Positions 45,973 to 55,791 of a stretch of 64,000 bases of DNA are shown here, in pieces. A program made the position numbers and the translations under genes. The notes below the pieces were generated by a model. It did not search any database. It was not told the DNA's origin and was given only the letters and a program-made list of their open reading frames with translations. Positions within the stretch are counted from its first letter, which is position 1. Each line of letters begins with the position of its first letter. The DNA is from Pseudomonas sp. SCB32 (lineage in GTDB: Bacteria; Pseudomonadota; Gammaproteobacteria; Pseudomonadales; Pseudomonadaceae): the NCBI RefSeq assembly GCF_009189165.1, contig NZ_CP045118.1:4464001-4528000 (forward strand), read 5' to 3'.

Positions 45973-46497
45973 TCAGTTCCAGTGCCGGCGCGACGCGTGG
46001 CGCCTGTCACCCAGGCCGACCAGCGCCGCCAACGACGCCATCAGCACCTCGGCGATCCACGCCAGCACCAGGCCTCCGGCCAGGCCCCAGCCGATGGCCT
46101 CAGGCTCCAGGACCACTTGGTAGCGGTAGTTCTCGTAGGTTTCCCGCAGCAGCTCAGGGTTCGGTGCCGTTACCATGTGCCAGGCACGCTGGGCCCATCC
46201 GCCCTGCAGGGCCTGCCATTCATTCTCGAACAACTGGGCACGGCGCAGCAGGCGCTCGATGTTGTCGGCGTCACGCTGGAATACCGGGTCGGCGCTGCCA
46301 CGATAGTGCGCCACCAGGGCATTCAGATCGCCCTTGAAGAACTGCCCGGAGGTGTCCTTGAAGCCTTGCAGCGACTGGGCGGCCTCGATGCGATGGGCGT
46401 CGATGCGCTGGGTGTAGTCCTTGATGAAGCCCGGCACCTGAACCGCCACCATCAGGCCCAGCGCGAACAGCACCATGCGAATGTAGCTGCGCAACAT
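45973..46497 (-). CDS. DUF2937 membrane protein
   Basis: 174 aa. N-terminal membrane helix (YIRMVLFALGLMVAVQVPGF), a periplasmic helical middle (HYRGSADPVFQRDADNIERLLRRAQLFENEW) and a C-terminal membrane helix (GWGLAGGLVLAWIAEVLMASLAALVGLG). Matches DUF2937 as remembered (PA1308-like). RBS GGGGGAG before ATG 46497. Last gene of a likely run with the amidotransferase and HIT genes upstream (113-bp gap). Function unknown. Confidence 0.83.
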   Translation of the reverse strand: MLRSYIRMVLFALGLMVAVQVPGFIKDYTQRIDAHRIEAAQSLQGFKDTSGQFFKGDLNALVAHYRGSADPVFQRDADNIERLLRRAQLFENEWQALQGGWAQRAWHMVTAPNPELLRETYENYRYQVVLEPEAIGWGLAGGLVLAWIAEVLMASLAALVGLGDRRHASRRHWN

Positions 46498-46610
46498 TTT
46501 CTCCCCCTTTCATTCTTCTCATTTTGGTATCGCCCACCAGGCGCCGCCGATTGTCGTCGAAGGCGCCCCCCGGGGCCGGGCCTGTGTCGCACGGATGCGC
46601 GCAGGCCGCG

Positions 46611-47384
46611 TCAGACGCGTCCCTGATCGACGATCTCGCCGCGCCACCAGAGCATCCATTCACCACCCTGCATCAGGGTCCAGTTCTCGTTATCGGTCAG
46701 CGGCTCGGTGGCGATCACCGTGACCACATCGTCAGGCGTGGTCTCGGACTGGAAGTCGACGGTCAGGTCGGCGTCCTTCAGCCGCGCCGGACCGAACGGC
46801 GCGCGACGGGTGATCCAGGCCAGCTTGCTGCTGCAGAAGGTGAACAGCCAGTCGCCGTCGCTGAGCAGGCAGTTGAACACACCCTGCTCGCGGTAGGTCG
46901 CACAGGCGCGAACCAGCGTAGGTAGCAGTACTTCCACCGGCACCGGCTCGGGGAAGGCGCGACGCACACGGTTGAGCAGGTCGCAGAAGGCCGCCTCGCT
47001 GTCGGTATCACCCACCGGACGGTACAGCCCCGGCTCGGGATGGAAGTCGGCCAGTTGACCATTGTGGGCAAAGGTCCAGTAACGCCCACCCATCTCGCGC
47101 ACGAAGGGGTGCGTATTGGCCAGGCAGACCTTGCCGACGTTGGCCTGGCGGATGTGGCCAATCACCGTTTCGCTCTTGATCGGGTAGCGCTGCACCAGAC
47201 GCGCCACTTCCGAATCGATGCTCGCCGACGGGTCCTGGAACAGGCGCACCCCGAGACCCTCATAGAAAGCGATGCCCCAGCCGTCGCGGTGCGGGCCGGT
47301 ACCGCCGCCTCGCTGCATCAGCCCGGTGAAGCTGAACACGATGTCCGTCGGGACGTTGGCGCTCATGCCGAGCAACTCGCACAT
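46611..47384 (-). CDS. Class II glutamine amidotransferase (YafJ-like)
   Basis: 257 aa with the N-terminal nucleophile Cys2 ([12 protein letters not shown]) exposed after Met removal, then the Ntn fold: [44 protein letters not shown]. Releases ammonia from glutamine for an unknown acceptor; only the glutaminase domain is present. Starts 3 bp after the HIT gene stop, so cotranscribed. PA1307-like. Confidence 0.92.
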   Translation of the reverse strand: MCELLGMSANVPTDIVFSFTGLMQRGGGTGPHRDGWGIAFYEGLGVRLFQDPSASIDSEVARLVQRYPIKSETVIGHIRQANVGKVCLANTHPFVREMGGRYWTFAHNGQLADFHPEPGLYRPVGDTDSEAAFCDLLNRVRRAFPEPVPVEVLLPTLVRACATYREQGVFNCLLSDGDWLFTFCSSKLAWITRRAPFGPARLKDADLTVDFQSETTPDDVVTVIATEPLTDNENWTLMQGGEWMLWWRGEIVDQGRV

Positions 47385-47387
47385 GAA

Positions 47388-47834
47388 TCAGTTCTCCTCC
47401 AACATTGCCTCGCGCAGCTGATGCAGCTCGCGCTCCAGGCGATTGTGCATCCTGCGCCGCCCCAGCGGCAGGAAACGCGTGAAAAAGCGCAGCGCCATGG
47501 CCGGCAGGTCGTTCAGCTCACGCGGAATCAGGTGCAGATGAAAATGCTCTACGTGCTGGTTGGCTGCGGGGCCGTCGTTGACCAGCAGGTTGATGCCGAG
47601 CCGGCCGTAGCCGGCACGGCGCAGTACGCGCTGCATTCGCTCGGCCAACGGCATCAGGCTCTGCTGTGCGCTTTCCGAAAGCTGGTGCAGGTAGGTTGCG
47701 TGCTCCCGCGCCACCACCAGCAGATGCGCGGGCCGCAGCGGGTAGAGGTCCAGCAGCACAACGAATTGATTGTCTTCGTAGAGCATATGGGTCGGCACGC
47801 GACCGGCCGCGATGGCGCAGAACACGCAGTCCAT
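47388..47834 (-). CDS. HIT-family nucleotide hydrolase/transferase
   Basis: 148 aa. Start CVFCAIAAGRVP carries the two Cys often seen in HIT proteins, and the histidine triad HVEHFHLHLIPR is complete. Such enzymes cleave nucleoside phosphoramidates or dinucleoside polyphosphates. Operon: membrane-protein gene (66 bp upstream), HIT, amidotransferase (3 bp downstream). PA1306-like. Confidence 0.92.
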   Translation of the reverse strand: MDCVFCAIAAGRVPTHMLYEDNQFVVLLDLYPLRPAHLLVVAREHATYLHQLSESAQQSLMPLAERMQRVLRRAGYGRLGINLLVNDGPAANQHVEHFHLHLIPRELNDLPAMALRFFTRFLPLGRRRMHNRLERELHQLREAMLEEN

Positions 47835-47900
47835 GGGAACTCCTCGAAAGGCCGTTCAGTTCATGCTGGACGCGTGTCGGTCAGGACGCAAGGCGCGACT

Positions 47901-48371
47901 CTACAGGCGCGGCTCGATGCGCATGCGACGGTCGCCGCGCTCGTCGGTGCGGGTATCCACGTCGGGCATCAGCTCCGGCTGCATCAGCTGGCGCAGGGTC
48001 GGCTCATCGTCCGGCTCCGGCACCTTGCGGCGCTTCTTCAGCGCCCGCTCGATGGGCCAGCGGATCAGCACGAACAGCAGGTACACGCCGAATGCCGCCA
48101 GCAGCACCAGCGCCAGGTCCGAGACCGCGCGCCAGGCGTTGTTGCCGACCTTGAACACGATGTCCAGCGCCGTGATGGCGATAGCCGGGGCGTACATGTT
48201 GTTCGCCGGGTCCACCGGGGTCGGCGTGAACAGCAGGACGATGACGATCACCCGCAGCGGTTCGCGTAACCAGCGCCACATCCAGCCGGTCATCAGGAAC
48301 CAGACCAGAGTCAGGCCGAGGCCGGCGCCAAGATAGGCGCCCCAGGCGAGCAGGTAATCGTGTTCGTTCAT
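47901..48371 (-). CDS. Conserved inner-membrane protein
   Basis: 156 aa from ATG 48371. Three hydrophobic segments (LLAWGAYLGAGLGLTLVWFLMTGWMW; REPLRVIVIVLLFTP; LALVLLAAFGVYLLFVLIRWP) and an acidic/basic cytoplasmic tail (RKVPEPDDEPTLRQLMQPE). No clear ribosome site. Divergent from the oligopeptidase gene, and first of the HIT/amidotransferase run. Family not recognised; conserved beside PA1304-1308 in Pseudomonas by recollection. Confidence 0.8.
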   Translation of the reverse strand: MNEHDYLLAWGAYLGAGLGLTLVWFLMTGWMWRWLREPLRVIVIVLLFTPTPVDPANNMYAPAIAITALDIVFKVGNNAWRAVSDLALVLLAAFGVYLLFVLIRWPIERALKKRRKVPEPDDEPTLRQLMQPELMPDVDTRTDERGDRRMRIEPRL

Positions 48372-48470
48372 ACGCGTGCGTGCGATAGCGACAGAGGGGG
48401 GCTTATGATAGCCGCTTTTATCCATGGGTGCGCAGCCGGGCGTCATCCATGCCGTCGCCCAGGAGCCGCC

Positions 48471-50531
48471 ATGTCCAACCGCCAGCCCCCCATCGCCCGC
48501 CGCGAAGCCGCCGCCGATCCCTATGCCTGGCTGGAAAACCGCGACGCCGAGGACGTCCTCGACTACCTGAAAGCGGAAAATGCCTACCTTGAGGATCAGC
48601 TTTTTCCTCAGACAGAACTGCGTGAACAGCTGTTCCAGGAGATCAAGGGACGTATCCGCGAGACCGATCTCTCCCTGCCCACGCCCTGGGGCCCCTGGTT
48701 GTACTACCAGCGCACCACCGCCGGCGACGAGTACCCGCGCCACTACCGAGCCCCGCGCCCGACCGACGGCTCGCTGACGGTCGATGAAAGCGCCGAGCAA
48801 CTGCTGCTGGACCCGAACGCCCTCGCCGGCGACGGTTTCCTTTCGGTCGGCGCCTTCAGCATCAGCCCCGATCATTCGAAGCTGGCCTACAGCCTGGATA
48901 CCAGCGGCGACGAGATCTACACCCTTTACGTGAAGGACCTGACCGACGGCAGCGTCACCACCCTGCCCTTCGAGGACTGCGACGGCAGCCTGACCTGGGC
49001 CAACGACAACCGTACCCTGTTCTTCGGCGAACTGGACGATACCCACCGCCCGCACAAGCTGTACCGCCACTGCCTGGGCCAGAGCGGCGCCGAGCTGGTC
49101 TTCGAGGAAAACGACGGCCGCTTCTTCCTGCATTGCTACCGCGCCAGCTCCGAGCGCCAGCTGGTGCTGCTGCTGGGCAGCAAGACCACCAGCGAAGCCT
49201 GGGTACTCGACGCCAACCACCCGGAAGGCGAATTCGTCTGCCTGGCGCCACGCGAGGAAGGCCACGAGTACTACCCCGACCACGGCCGCCTGAACGGTGA
49301 CTGGGCCTGGCTGATCCGCAGCAACCAGACCGGCATCAATTACGCCCTCTACCGCGCCAGCGAAGCGCAGCCGACCCGCGAGCACTGGCATGAGCTGGTG
49401 GCGCACCGCGACGAGGTGATGCTCGAAGGCCTGACCCTGAGCGCCAGCGCCCTGACCCTGAGCCTGCGCGAAGGTGGCCTGCCGATCGTCGAAGTGCACC
49501 CCCACGACCAGCCGGCGCACCGCGTGCACCTACCGGACGCCGCCTACAACCTCTACGTGCAGGACAGCCTGGAATTCGACGGCCCGGTGATCCGCCTGCG
49601 CTACGAGGCACTCAACCGCCCGGCGCAGATCCGCCAGCTGGCGCTTTCCAGCGGCGAGCAGAAAGTGCTGAAGGAAACCCCGGTGGAAGGTCCGTTCGAC
49701 GCCGACGCCTACGAGAGCCGCCGCCTCTGGGCTGCTGCCGCCGACGGCGTGCAGGTGCCGATCAGCCTGGTCGGTCGCCGTGAGGTGCTGGAAGCCATCG
49801 CCCGTGGCAAACCAGCGCCGCTCTATCTCTACGGTTATGGTGCCTACGGGGAGAGCCTCGACCCCTGGTTCTCCCACGCGCGCCTGAGCCTGCTCGAGCG
49901 CGGTTTCGTCTTCGCCATTGCCCACGTGCGCGGCGGCGGCGAGCTGGGCGAAGCCTGGTACCGCGCCGGCAAGCTGGAGCACAAGCAGAACACCTTCAGC
50001 GATTTCATCGCCTGCGCCGAGCACCTGCTGGCATTGGGTTACAGCAGCCCGGCGCAGCTCGCCATCAGCGGCGGCAGCGCCGGAGGCCTGCTGATCGGCG
50101 CGGTGCTCAACCAGCGCCCGCAACTGTTTGCCGCCGCCATCGCCGAGGTGCCCTTCGTCGACGTGCTCAACAGCATGCTCAACCCCGACCTGCCGCTGAC
50201 CGTCACCGAGTACGACGAATGGGGCAATCCGGAGGAGCCGGAGGTCTACGCCCGCATCCGCGCCTATGCGCCCTACGAGAACGTCAGCGCCCAGGACTAC
50301 CCGGCGCTGCTGGCGGTGGCCGGCTACAACGACAGCCGCGTGCAGTACTGGGAAGCCGCCAAGTGGGTGGCCAAGCTGCGGGTGAGCAAGACCGACGACA
50401 ACCTGCTGCTGCTCAAGACCGACCTGGACGCCGGCCACGGCGGCATGAGCGGCCGCTACCAGGGCCTGAAGGACGTGGCGCTGGAGTACGCCTTCCTGCT
50501 CAAGGTGCTGGGCATCGAAGGCAACGCCTGA
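48471..50531 (+). CDS. Oligopeptidase B (prolyl-oligopeptidase family S9A)
   Basis: 686-aa cytoplasmic serine peptidase cutting after Arg/Lys in short peptides. Start ATG 48471 behind AGGAG. N-terminal seven-bladed propeller (about 70-400) and C-terminal alpha/beta hydrolase: nucleophile Ser in ISGGSAGGLLIG (near 535), Asp in AGYNDSRVQYWE and His in DAGHGGMSG. Also IAHVRGGGELGEAWY, the family oxyanion-region motif. PA1304/PtrB-like. It overlaps the downstream CPCC gene by one base (TGATG). Confidence 0.93.
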   Translation: MSNRQPPIARREAAADPYAWLENRDAEDVLDYLKAENAYLEDQLFPQTELREQLFQEIKGRIRETDLSLPTPWGPWLYYQRTTAGDEYPRHYRAPRPTDGSLTVDESAEQLLLDPNALAGDGFLSVGAFSISPDHSKLAYSLDTSGDEIYTLYVKDLTDGSVTTLPFEDCDGSLTWANDNRTLFFGELDDTHRPHKLYRHCLGQSGAELVFEENDGRFFLHCYRASSERQLVLLLGSKTTSEAWVLDANHPEGEFVCLAPREEGHEYYPDHGRLNGDWAWLIRSNQTGINYALYRASEAQPTREHWHELVAHRDEVMLEGLTLSASALTLSLREGGLPIVEVHPHDQPAHRVHLPDAAYNLYVQDSLEFDGPVIRLRYEALNRPAQIRQLALSSGEQKVLKETPVEGPFDADAYESRRLWAAAADGVQVPISLVGRREVLEAIARGKPAPLYLYGYGAYGESLDPWFSHARLSLLERGFVFAIAHVRGGGELGEAWYRAGKLEHKQNTFSDFIACAEHLLALGYSSPAQLAISGGSAGGLLIGAVLNQRPQLFAAAIAEVPFVDVLNSMLNPDLPLTVTEYDEWGNPEEPEVYARIRAYAPYENVSAQDYPALLAVAGYNDSRVQYWEAAKWVAKLRVSKTDDNLLLLKTDLDAGHGGMSGRYQGLKDVALEYAFLLKVLGIEGNA

Positions 50532-50872
50532 TGCTCTATACCTGTCCCTGCTGCGGTTACTTCAGTTTCGGCGACCCTCCGGGGTCGTACGAAATCTGCG
50601 AGATCTGCTTCTGGGAAGACGATCACCTGCAGCTGTGCTTCCCCGACGCGCGCGGCGGCGCCAACGCCGTGAGCCTGATCGAGGCGCAGGTCAACTTCGT
50701 GCAATGGGGCGCCTGTGAACGGCGCTTCCGCACGCAGGTGCGCCCGCCGACCATCGACGACGAGAAGGACGAGCGCTGGTTTCCGCTGTGGGAGAAGCGC
50801 GTGCAGCTGCCGGATGACGAGGCGCCACTGACCGGCGAAGAGGCCTGCTACTGGCTGCGGACGCCGGGCTGA
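50531..50872 (+). CDS. CPCC-family cysteine-rich protein
   Basis: 113 aa. Starts MLYTCPCCGYFSFGDPPGSYEICEICFWEDD: four to five Cys in a zinc-ribbon arrangement of the CPCC domain family. ATG shares its A with the oligopeptidase stop codon (TGATG), so translation is coupled. Function unknown; small zinc ribbons of this type are often adaptor or RNA/protein-binding. PA1305-like. Confidence 0.88.
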   Translation: MLYTCPCCGYFSFGDPPGSYEICEICFWEDDHLQLCFPDARGGANAVSLIEAQVNFVQWGACERRFRTQVRPPTIDDEKDERWFPLWEKRVQLPDDEAPLTGEEACYWLRTPG

Positions 50873-50879
50873 GCGCAGC

Positions 50880-51509
50880 TCAGCGCCGGCCGCTGAAGGC
50901 CAGGCCGACGCCCATGGCGACGATCAATCCACCCGACGCGCTCTGCTGCCAGCGGCGCCAGGTCGGGTTGCTGCCCACCCGGTTGCCGACGCGCCCGGCG
51001 ACCACCGAAACCACGGCATTCACCAGGCAGCCGCCGAGGTTGAATAGCAGGCCGAGGCAGAGGATCTGCAGGACGAAGCTCGGGCTGCCGGCGGGAACGA
51101 ACTGCGGCAGGAAGGCGAGGAAGAACAGCGCCACCTTGGGGTTGAACACGTTGACCATCATGCCCTGCAGGAACACCCGGCTCAGGCGCGCTGGCTCGAG
51201 TTCGGTACGTTTCTGCTCGCGCCACGCCCCCCGGATCAGTTGCACGCCGAGCCAGACCAGATAGAGCGCGCCCAGCCACTTGAGCACGCCGAAGGCCACG
51301 CTGGACATCATCAGCAGCGCCGACAGGCCAAACGCTGCCGCCAGCATGTGCACGATACAGCCCGCGCCGATGCCGAGGGTCGACATCAGGCCCGCCGCGG
51401 TACCTTGGGCAGCCGAGCGCGAGGCGACGTAGAGCATGTCCGGGCCGGGCGTGAGGTTGAGTGCCAGGGTGGCGATGAAGAACAGGCTGAGGCTTTCGAG
51501 GCTGGGCAT
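50880..51509 (-). CDS. LysE/RhtB-family amino-acid exporter
   Basis: 209 aa, six membrane segments with the family opening LFFIATLALNLTPGPDMLYVASRSAAQG and GLSALLMMSSVAFGVLKWLGALYLVWLGVQ. Members export amino acids or homoserine lactones. Ends 8 bp from the convergent CPCC gene. The usual LysR partner is absent. Confidence 0.92.
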   Translation of the reverse strand: MPSLESLSLFFIATLALNLTPGPDMLYVASRSAAQGTAAGLMSTLGIGAGCIVHMLAAAFGLSALLMMSSVAFGVLKWLGALYLVWLGVQLIRGAWREQKRTELEPARLSRVFLQGMMVNVFNPKVALFFLAFLPQFVPAGSPSFVLQILCLGLLFNLGGCLVNAVVSVVAGRVGNRVGSNPTWRRWQQSASGGLIVAMGVGLAFSGRR

Positions 51510-51581
51510 GGCGCGGCTCCGGGGTGCGACACGGAAAGAATGCCACGCCGTACCCCGCCGACAATCCAGCCGGCGGAAGGA

Positions 51582-52031
51582 TCAGCCGGCGCGGAAGATC
51601 AGGTGCTCTTCCCAATCATCCTCGGGCACCGAGCCCTCGGCGAGCATGCGACCGGACTGGGAAATGCGCTCGTGGTGTACGGCGTCGGGGTCGCCGCAGA
51701 CCAGGTGGTGCCACAGCGGCAGGTCCTTGCGCTCGGCCACCAGGCGGTAGCCGCAGGTGGGCGGCAGCCACTGGAATTCGTCGGCCTGGGACGGAGTCAG
51801 CTGGATGCAGTCGGGCACACTGGCGCGGCGGTTGGCGTAGTCGGTGCAGCGGCAGGTCTTCATGTCCAGCAGCTTGCAGGCGATGCGTGTGTAGTAGACG
51901 GCGCCGTCGTCCTCGTCTTCCAGCTTCTGCAGGCAGCACAGGCCGCAACCGTCGCACAGCGACTCCCACTCGTCCTGATCGAGCTGGTCGAGGGTCTTGC
52001 GTTTCCAGAAGGGTTCGACTTTTGCGGCCAT
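51582..52031 (-). CDS. YcgN-family cysteine-cluster protein
   Basis: 149 aa. [12 protein letters not shown], then [11 protein letters not shown] and [22 protein letters not shown]: the conserved eight-Cys/His set that makes this a Zn/Fe-S binding (YkgJ-like) protein. ATG 52031 is chosen by homology; the upstream extension lacks support. Function not known. Monocistronic in this context; PA1299-like. Confidence 0.9.
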   Translation of the reverse strand: MAAKVEPFWKRKTLDQLDQDEWESLCDGCGLCCLQKLEDEDDGAVYYTRIACKLLDMKTCRCTDYANRRASVPDCIQLTPSQADEFQWLPPTCGYRLVAERKDLPLWHHLVCGDPDAVHHERISQSGRMLAEGSVPEDDWEEHLIFRAG

Positions 52032-52298
52032 TTTTTGTACAGGGGCTGTTTCACGGGGCGCAAAGTCTAAGCCCGTAGCGCGCCCAGGCCAAGCGCAGGC
52101 GACCATTGACCGCGCGGTGCTTGCCAGAGCGTGCCGCGCTGGTTAGTTTGGGCGCCCCACGGGCCTGGTCCGCCACACGTGCCACCACGTGCCGCGCGAC
52201 CCGCCAGCGGTCATCCGCCGCCGCGCCACCCGTCCCATCCGCGATGCCCGGCCGTCCACGGCACCATCGGCATGTCCCAAGCAGTCACAGGAGCCACC

Positions 52299-52892
52299 AT
52301 GAGCGCCAACCCCCGCGTTGCCGAGCACCCGATCGACCCGCAATTCATCAATCGCTGGTCGCCCCGCGCCTTCAGCGGCGAAGCCATTCCCGAAACCACC
52401 CTGCTGAGCTTCATCGAGGCCGCGCGCTGGGCGCCCTCCTCGTTCAACTCGCAGCCCTGGCGCTTCCTCTATGCGCGCCGCGACACGCCGAACTGGCAGC
52501 GCTACCTGAACCTGCTGGGCGAGTTCAACCGTGGCTGGGCGCAGAACGCCTCGGCGCTGGTGGTCGTGTTGTCCAAGACCACCTTCGCCCCGCCCGGCTC
52601 CAGCGAAGAGAAACCGGCGCTGTGGCACAGCTTCGACACTGGCTCGGCCTGGGGCTTCATGGCACTGCAGGCGAGCCTGGCCGGCTGGCACACGCACGGC
52701 ATGGCGGGCTTTGACCGCGAGCTGGCGCGTAGCGAACTGAAGGTGCCGGCGGACCACGAAATCCACGCGGTCATCGCCATCGGCAAACTGGGCGACAAGT
52801 CGATCCTCTCCGAAAGCCTGCAGGCCCGTGAAGTGCCCAATGCCCGCCGCCCACTGGCGGAAATCGTCGCCGAGGGCGATTTCTCGCTCTGA
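52299..52892 (+). CDS. Nitroreductase-family flavoprotein
   Basis: 197 aa with the FMN-binding elements of the family: RWSPRAFSGEAIPE near the N terminus, AARWAPSSFNSQPWRF for the phosphate loop, and the later GSAWGFMALQASLAGWHTHGMAGFD segment. Reduces nitro or quinone compounds using NAD(P)H, or acts as a related flavin enzyme. AGGAG precedes ATG 52299. Followed by a perfect inverted repeat and a bidirectional terminator. Confidence 0.9.
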   Translation: MSANPRVAEHPIDPQFINRWSPRAFSGEAIPETTLLSFIEAARWAPSSFNSQPWRFLYARRDTPNWQRYLNLLGEFNRGWAQNASALVVVLSKTTFAPPGSSEEKPALWHSFDTGSAWGFMALQASLAGWHTHGMAGFDRELARSELKVPADHEIHAVIAIGKLGDKSILSESLQAREVPNARRPLAEIVAEGDFSL

Positions 52893-52906
52893 CCGGCTCT
52901 CTTTAT

Positions 52907-52976
52907 GTAGGAGCGAGCTTGCTCGCGAACCTGCAAGGCACGGTGCAATGCGGTTCGCGAGCAAGCTCGCTCCTAC
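52907..52976. repeat. Perfect REP-pair inverted repeat
   Basis: 25-bp arms starting GTAGGAGCGAGCTTGCTCGC and its exact complement, 20 bp apart; copy of 23501-23560. It lies between a stop codon and a terminator. Confidence 0.9.
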
Positions 52977-52988
52977 GAAGAGCCAATG

Positions 52989-53014
52989 AAAAAGGCCCCA
53001 TCCGGGGCCTTTTT
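52989..53014. terminator. Bidirectional intrinsic terminator
   Basis: AAAAAGGCCCC / GGGGCCTTTTT with loop ATCC, between the convergent nitroreductase and hydroxyacid dehydrogenase genes; T runs on both sides. Confidence 0.93.
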
Positions 53015-53028
53015 CATATCCACACCGG

Positions 53029-53961
53029 TCAGTAACCGCGCGCGAAATCCACTTCTCCACGCATTTCCTGGCCTGCCCAGAAGCGCGTGAGGTTGTCGCG
53101 GAACAGTTCGATCAGCGGCCCCGGCAGCGTCGGTGCGGCAGTGTGCCCGGTGAGCAGCAGGCGCGGCGTGTGCCAGAACGCATGCTGCGGCGGCAGCGGC
53201 TCTTCGCGGCAGACATCGATCACCGCGCCGGCGATCTGGTTGGCCTCCAGGGCCATCACCAGATCGTTATCGACCACCGAGTTGCCACGCCCGGCGTTGA
53301 TGAACAAGGCGGTCGGCTTCATTCGGTTGAACAGCGGCAGGTTATAGATATCGCGGGTATGCGCGGTGTCCGGCAGCAGGTTCACCACGTAGTCGGCGGT
53401 CTGTACCAGGCGCGGCAGATCCTCCAATCCGCCGACCCGGCTGAACGGCAACAGCGGCCGTGGGTTCTTCGCCACGCCCACCAGCTCCACGCCGAACGGC
53501 GCCAGCATGTGCGCCACCGCCTGGCCGATCTCGCCGGTCCCGACTATCAGTACCTGGCGGCCGTAGAGCGTACCGGGCAGGCGATCATCCCACTGCACGC
53601 CGACCTGGCTGGCCAGGCGGCCGAGCATCTGCCGCTCGTGGGCGAGCAGGTACGTGAGCAGGTATTCGGTCATGACCTGGCCGAAGATACCCACGGCACG
53701 GGTCAGCGCGTAGTCCTTGGGCAGATCGTTCGCCAGCAATGGGGTAATGCCGGCCCAGCTGGACTGGATCCATACCGGGTGTACGCCCTGGCGCAGCAGT
53801 TGCGCGGCGAAATCGGGTTGGGCGAGCCAGACGGGGCATTCGGCGGCAGCTTCGAGGAGGCGGTCCGGCTTGTCGCCGGAAACCACCGAGATTCGCGGTT
53901 CCGCCGCCATGATCAGGGCGGCATAGAGGGCATGATCACGATCGAGAACGAGCAGGCGCAT
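53029..53961 (-). CDS. D-2-hydroxyacid dehydrogenase
   Basis: 310 aa. NAD(P)-binding Rossmann motif VLIVGTGEIGQAVAHML (near 140), the catalytic Arg in FINAGRGNSVVDNDLV, Glu in DVCREEPLPPQHAFW and the terminal His in GHTAAP. GhrA/GhrB-like reductase of glyoxylate or hydroxypyruvate is likely. PA1296-like. Upstream 247 bp separates it from the YcgL gene; no promoter recognised. Confidence 0.9.
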   Translation of the reverse strand: MRLLVLDRDHALYAALIMAAEPRISVVSGDKPDRLLEAAAECPVWLAQPDFAAQLLRQGVHPVWIQSSWAGITPLLANDLPKDYALTRAVGIFGQVMTEYLLTYLLAHERQMLGRLASQVGVQWDDRLPGTLYGRQVLIVGTGEIGQAVAHMLAPFGVELVGVAKNPRPLLPFSRVGGLEDLPRLVQTADYVVNLLPDTAHTRDIYNLPLFNRMKPTALFINAGRGNSVVDNDLVMALEANQIAGAVIDVCREEPLPPQHAFWHTPRLLLTGHTAAPTLPGPLIELFRDNLTRFWAGQEMRGEVDFARGY

Positions 53962-54208
53962 GATTCAGGACCTTCGCTTCGATCGGTGGGACGTTTCCGG
54001 CTGGCGCATCTGGACTCGCTTCAGGAGAACTTCCCGTTGATATCAGCATCAGTTGAGGGAAGACAGGCGGCTATAGACACAGCTAGAGACCAAGCGTTCC
54101 GCTCCATTGCATCCTTTCTCGACGCATAATGCGCTCAAGCCGCGAACTTGCACAGTGCCACCACTGCACCCGCTCGCGGCTCGAGGGGAGTTGCGCTACA
54201 GCAAGGCT

Positions 54209-54502
54209 TCAGAGCGGATCGTTCATCCGCAGCAGCTCCTCGGGCAGGTGCTCGATGTACTCCTCTTCACCCGGCGGCATCTGCAGGTGGTAACCCTGCT
54301 TCTCGATGTTTTCCAGGACCTTGTGGATGTCCTCGCGGGCCAGTTGGCGTTCCGGGCTGAGCACCAGGTCGAAGGTGTGCTGCGGCGGGCCGAACGCGGC
54401 GATCAGCCCTTCGGGCACGCGCGACAGCGCCTCGCGCTTGTCGACGTACAGGTACATCTCGTTCTTGCGCGGACTCTTGTAGATAGAGCAAATGCGTTTC
54501 AT
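54209..54502 (-). CDS. YcgL-domain protein
   Basis: 97 aa, [33 protein letters not shown] then [19 protein letters not shown], a complete YcgL domain. Structure of the family is known but its role is not. Starts 16 bp after the RNase D stop, so cotranscribed with rnd, the usual arrangement in gammaproteobacteria. Confidence 0.92.
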   Translation of the reverse strand: MKRICSIYKSPRKNEMYLYVDKREALSRVPEGLIAAFGPPQHTFDLVLSPERQLAREDIHKVLENIEKQGYHLQMPPGEEEYIEHLPEELLRMNDPL

Positions 54503-54518
54503 GGTGTGTCTTTCCGCG

Positions 54519-55652
54519 TTATTCGTGGGTCTGGACGGCAAGGCTGTCCAGCAAGGCCTGGCCCATCAGCGCGCGGCGCCAGCCCTGCAGCGACTCGGGC
54601 AGTTGGTAGGGGCCGTTCGGCCAGCCGGTCTTGAGCAGCGCCTCGAGTACCTTCTTGCGCAACATCAGCTCTGGAGCCATGTTCAGGCGCTCGGCCTCCT
54701 TCTGGCCAATTTCGCGCAGCTGCTTGAGCACTGGGGTGACCTCGCGCGGCAGCGGTTCAGGCAGCGTTTCGGGGCGATCGGCTTCCGGCAGCTTCGCCGC
54801 GTGGGCGATCAGTGCGATCAGGATATCGCCATCCTGGCGGACGGTGCGCGGGTGCATATCATCGATGCGCGCCAGGGCGACCTTGTCGGCGGGCTGGAAG
54901 CGCGCCAGCGGCCACAGGGTGTGTTCGCGCAGCACGCGGTTGCGCGGCTGGTTGCGCACGCGGGCCTGCTCTTCGCGCCAGGCGCACAGTTCACGCAGCA
55001 CGGCCAGTTGCTGGCGATTGAGCTTCCACGCCAGCTTCACATCGAGGTAGGCCTCCTGCGGGTCGCTGACACGGGTCTGGTTGGCGGTCAGGTCCGCGCC
55101 GTCGGCCAGCAGCCACTGCAGCTTCTCGTCACTCAGGCGTGGCGCCAGCTTCACGTAGACCTCGGCCAGGTGCTGTACGTCCTCGGCGGCGTAGCGCACC
55201 TGCATCTCGGTCAACGGACGCTGCAGCCAGTCGGAACGGGTCTCGTCCTTGGGCAGGTCGATACCGAGGATCTCCAGCACCAGCTTCGAGTAGCCCATCG
55301 AGTGCGGCATGCCCAGGTAGGCGGCGGCCAGCTGGGTGTCGAACAGCGGCTGCGGCAGGCTGCCGGTCAGGCGCAGGAAGACCTCCAGGTCCTCGCCACA
55401 GGCGTGGAACACCTTGACCACCACCGGCGACTCCAGCACGGCGGCGAATGGCGACCAGTCGCGGATCAGCAGCGGGTCGATCAGCCACACGCCACTGCCG
55501 TCGCCCACCTGCACCAGGCCAGCTCCGGGGTAGAAGGTATCGACACGCATGAACTCGGTATCGAGCGCGAGGTACGGCAGTTCTTTCCAGTCCTGGCATT
55601 TGCGCGCCAGGCTGGCATCGTCGCGAATCCACTGAATATCGAGAGCGGTCAC
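54519..55652 (-). CDS. rnd: Ribonuclease D
   Basis: 3'-5' exoribonuclease that trims tRNA and other stable RNA. 377 aa if it starts at GTG 55652 (AGGAG 7 bp upstream); ATG 55658 sits directly on the ribosome site and is less likely. DEDD motifs: LDTEFMR, the Asp in [10 protein letters not shown] and YAAEDVQHL (DEDDy type). HRDC domain follows, with the C-terminal RNA-binding repeat. Followed by ycgL. Confidence 0.94.
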   Translation of the reverse strand: MTALDIQWIRDDASLARKCQDWKELPYLALDTEFMRVDTFYPGAGLVQVGDGSGVWLIDPLLIRDWSPFAAVLESPVVVKVFHACGEDLEVFLRLTGSLPQPLFDTQLAAAYLGMPHSMGYSKLVLEILGIDLPKDETRSDWLQRPLTEMQVRYAAEDVQHLAEVYVKLAPRLSDEKLQWLLADGADLTANQTRVSDPQEAYLDVKLAWKLNRQQLAVLRELCAWREEQARVRNQPRNRVLREHTLWPLARFQPADKVALARIDDMHPRTVRQDGDILIALIAHAAKLPEADRPETLPEPLPREVTPVLKQLREIGQKEAERLNMAPELMLRKKVLEALLKTGWPNGPYQLPESLQGWRRALMGQALLDSLAVQTHE

Positions 55653-55791
55653 GAACATCTCCTTCGTTTCGGTGCGCGCATTATATAGAGATGCATGATG
55701 TGCGAGCATTCCGCTCGGCCATCAGTCTGTGTCGAGCCCGGAGCAAGGACTAGGCTGGGCCCGCCCCATAACAACAATAAGGCAACTCCCC

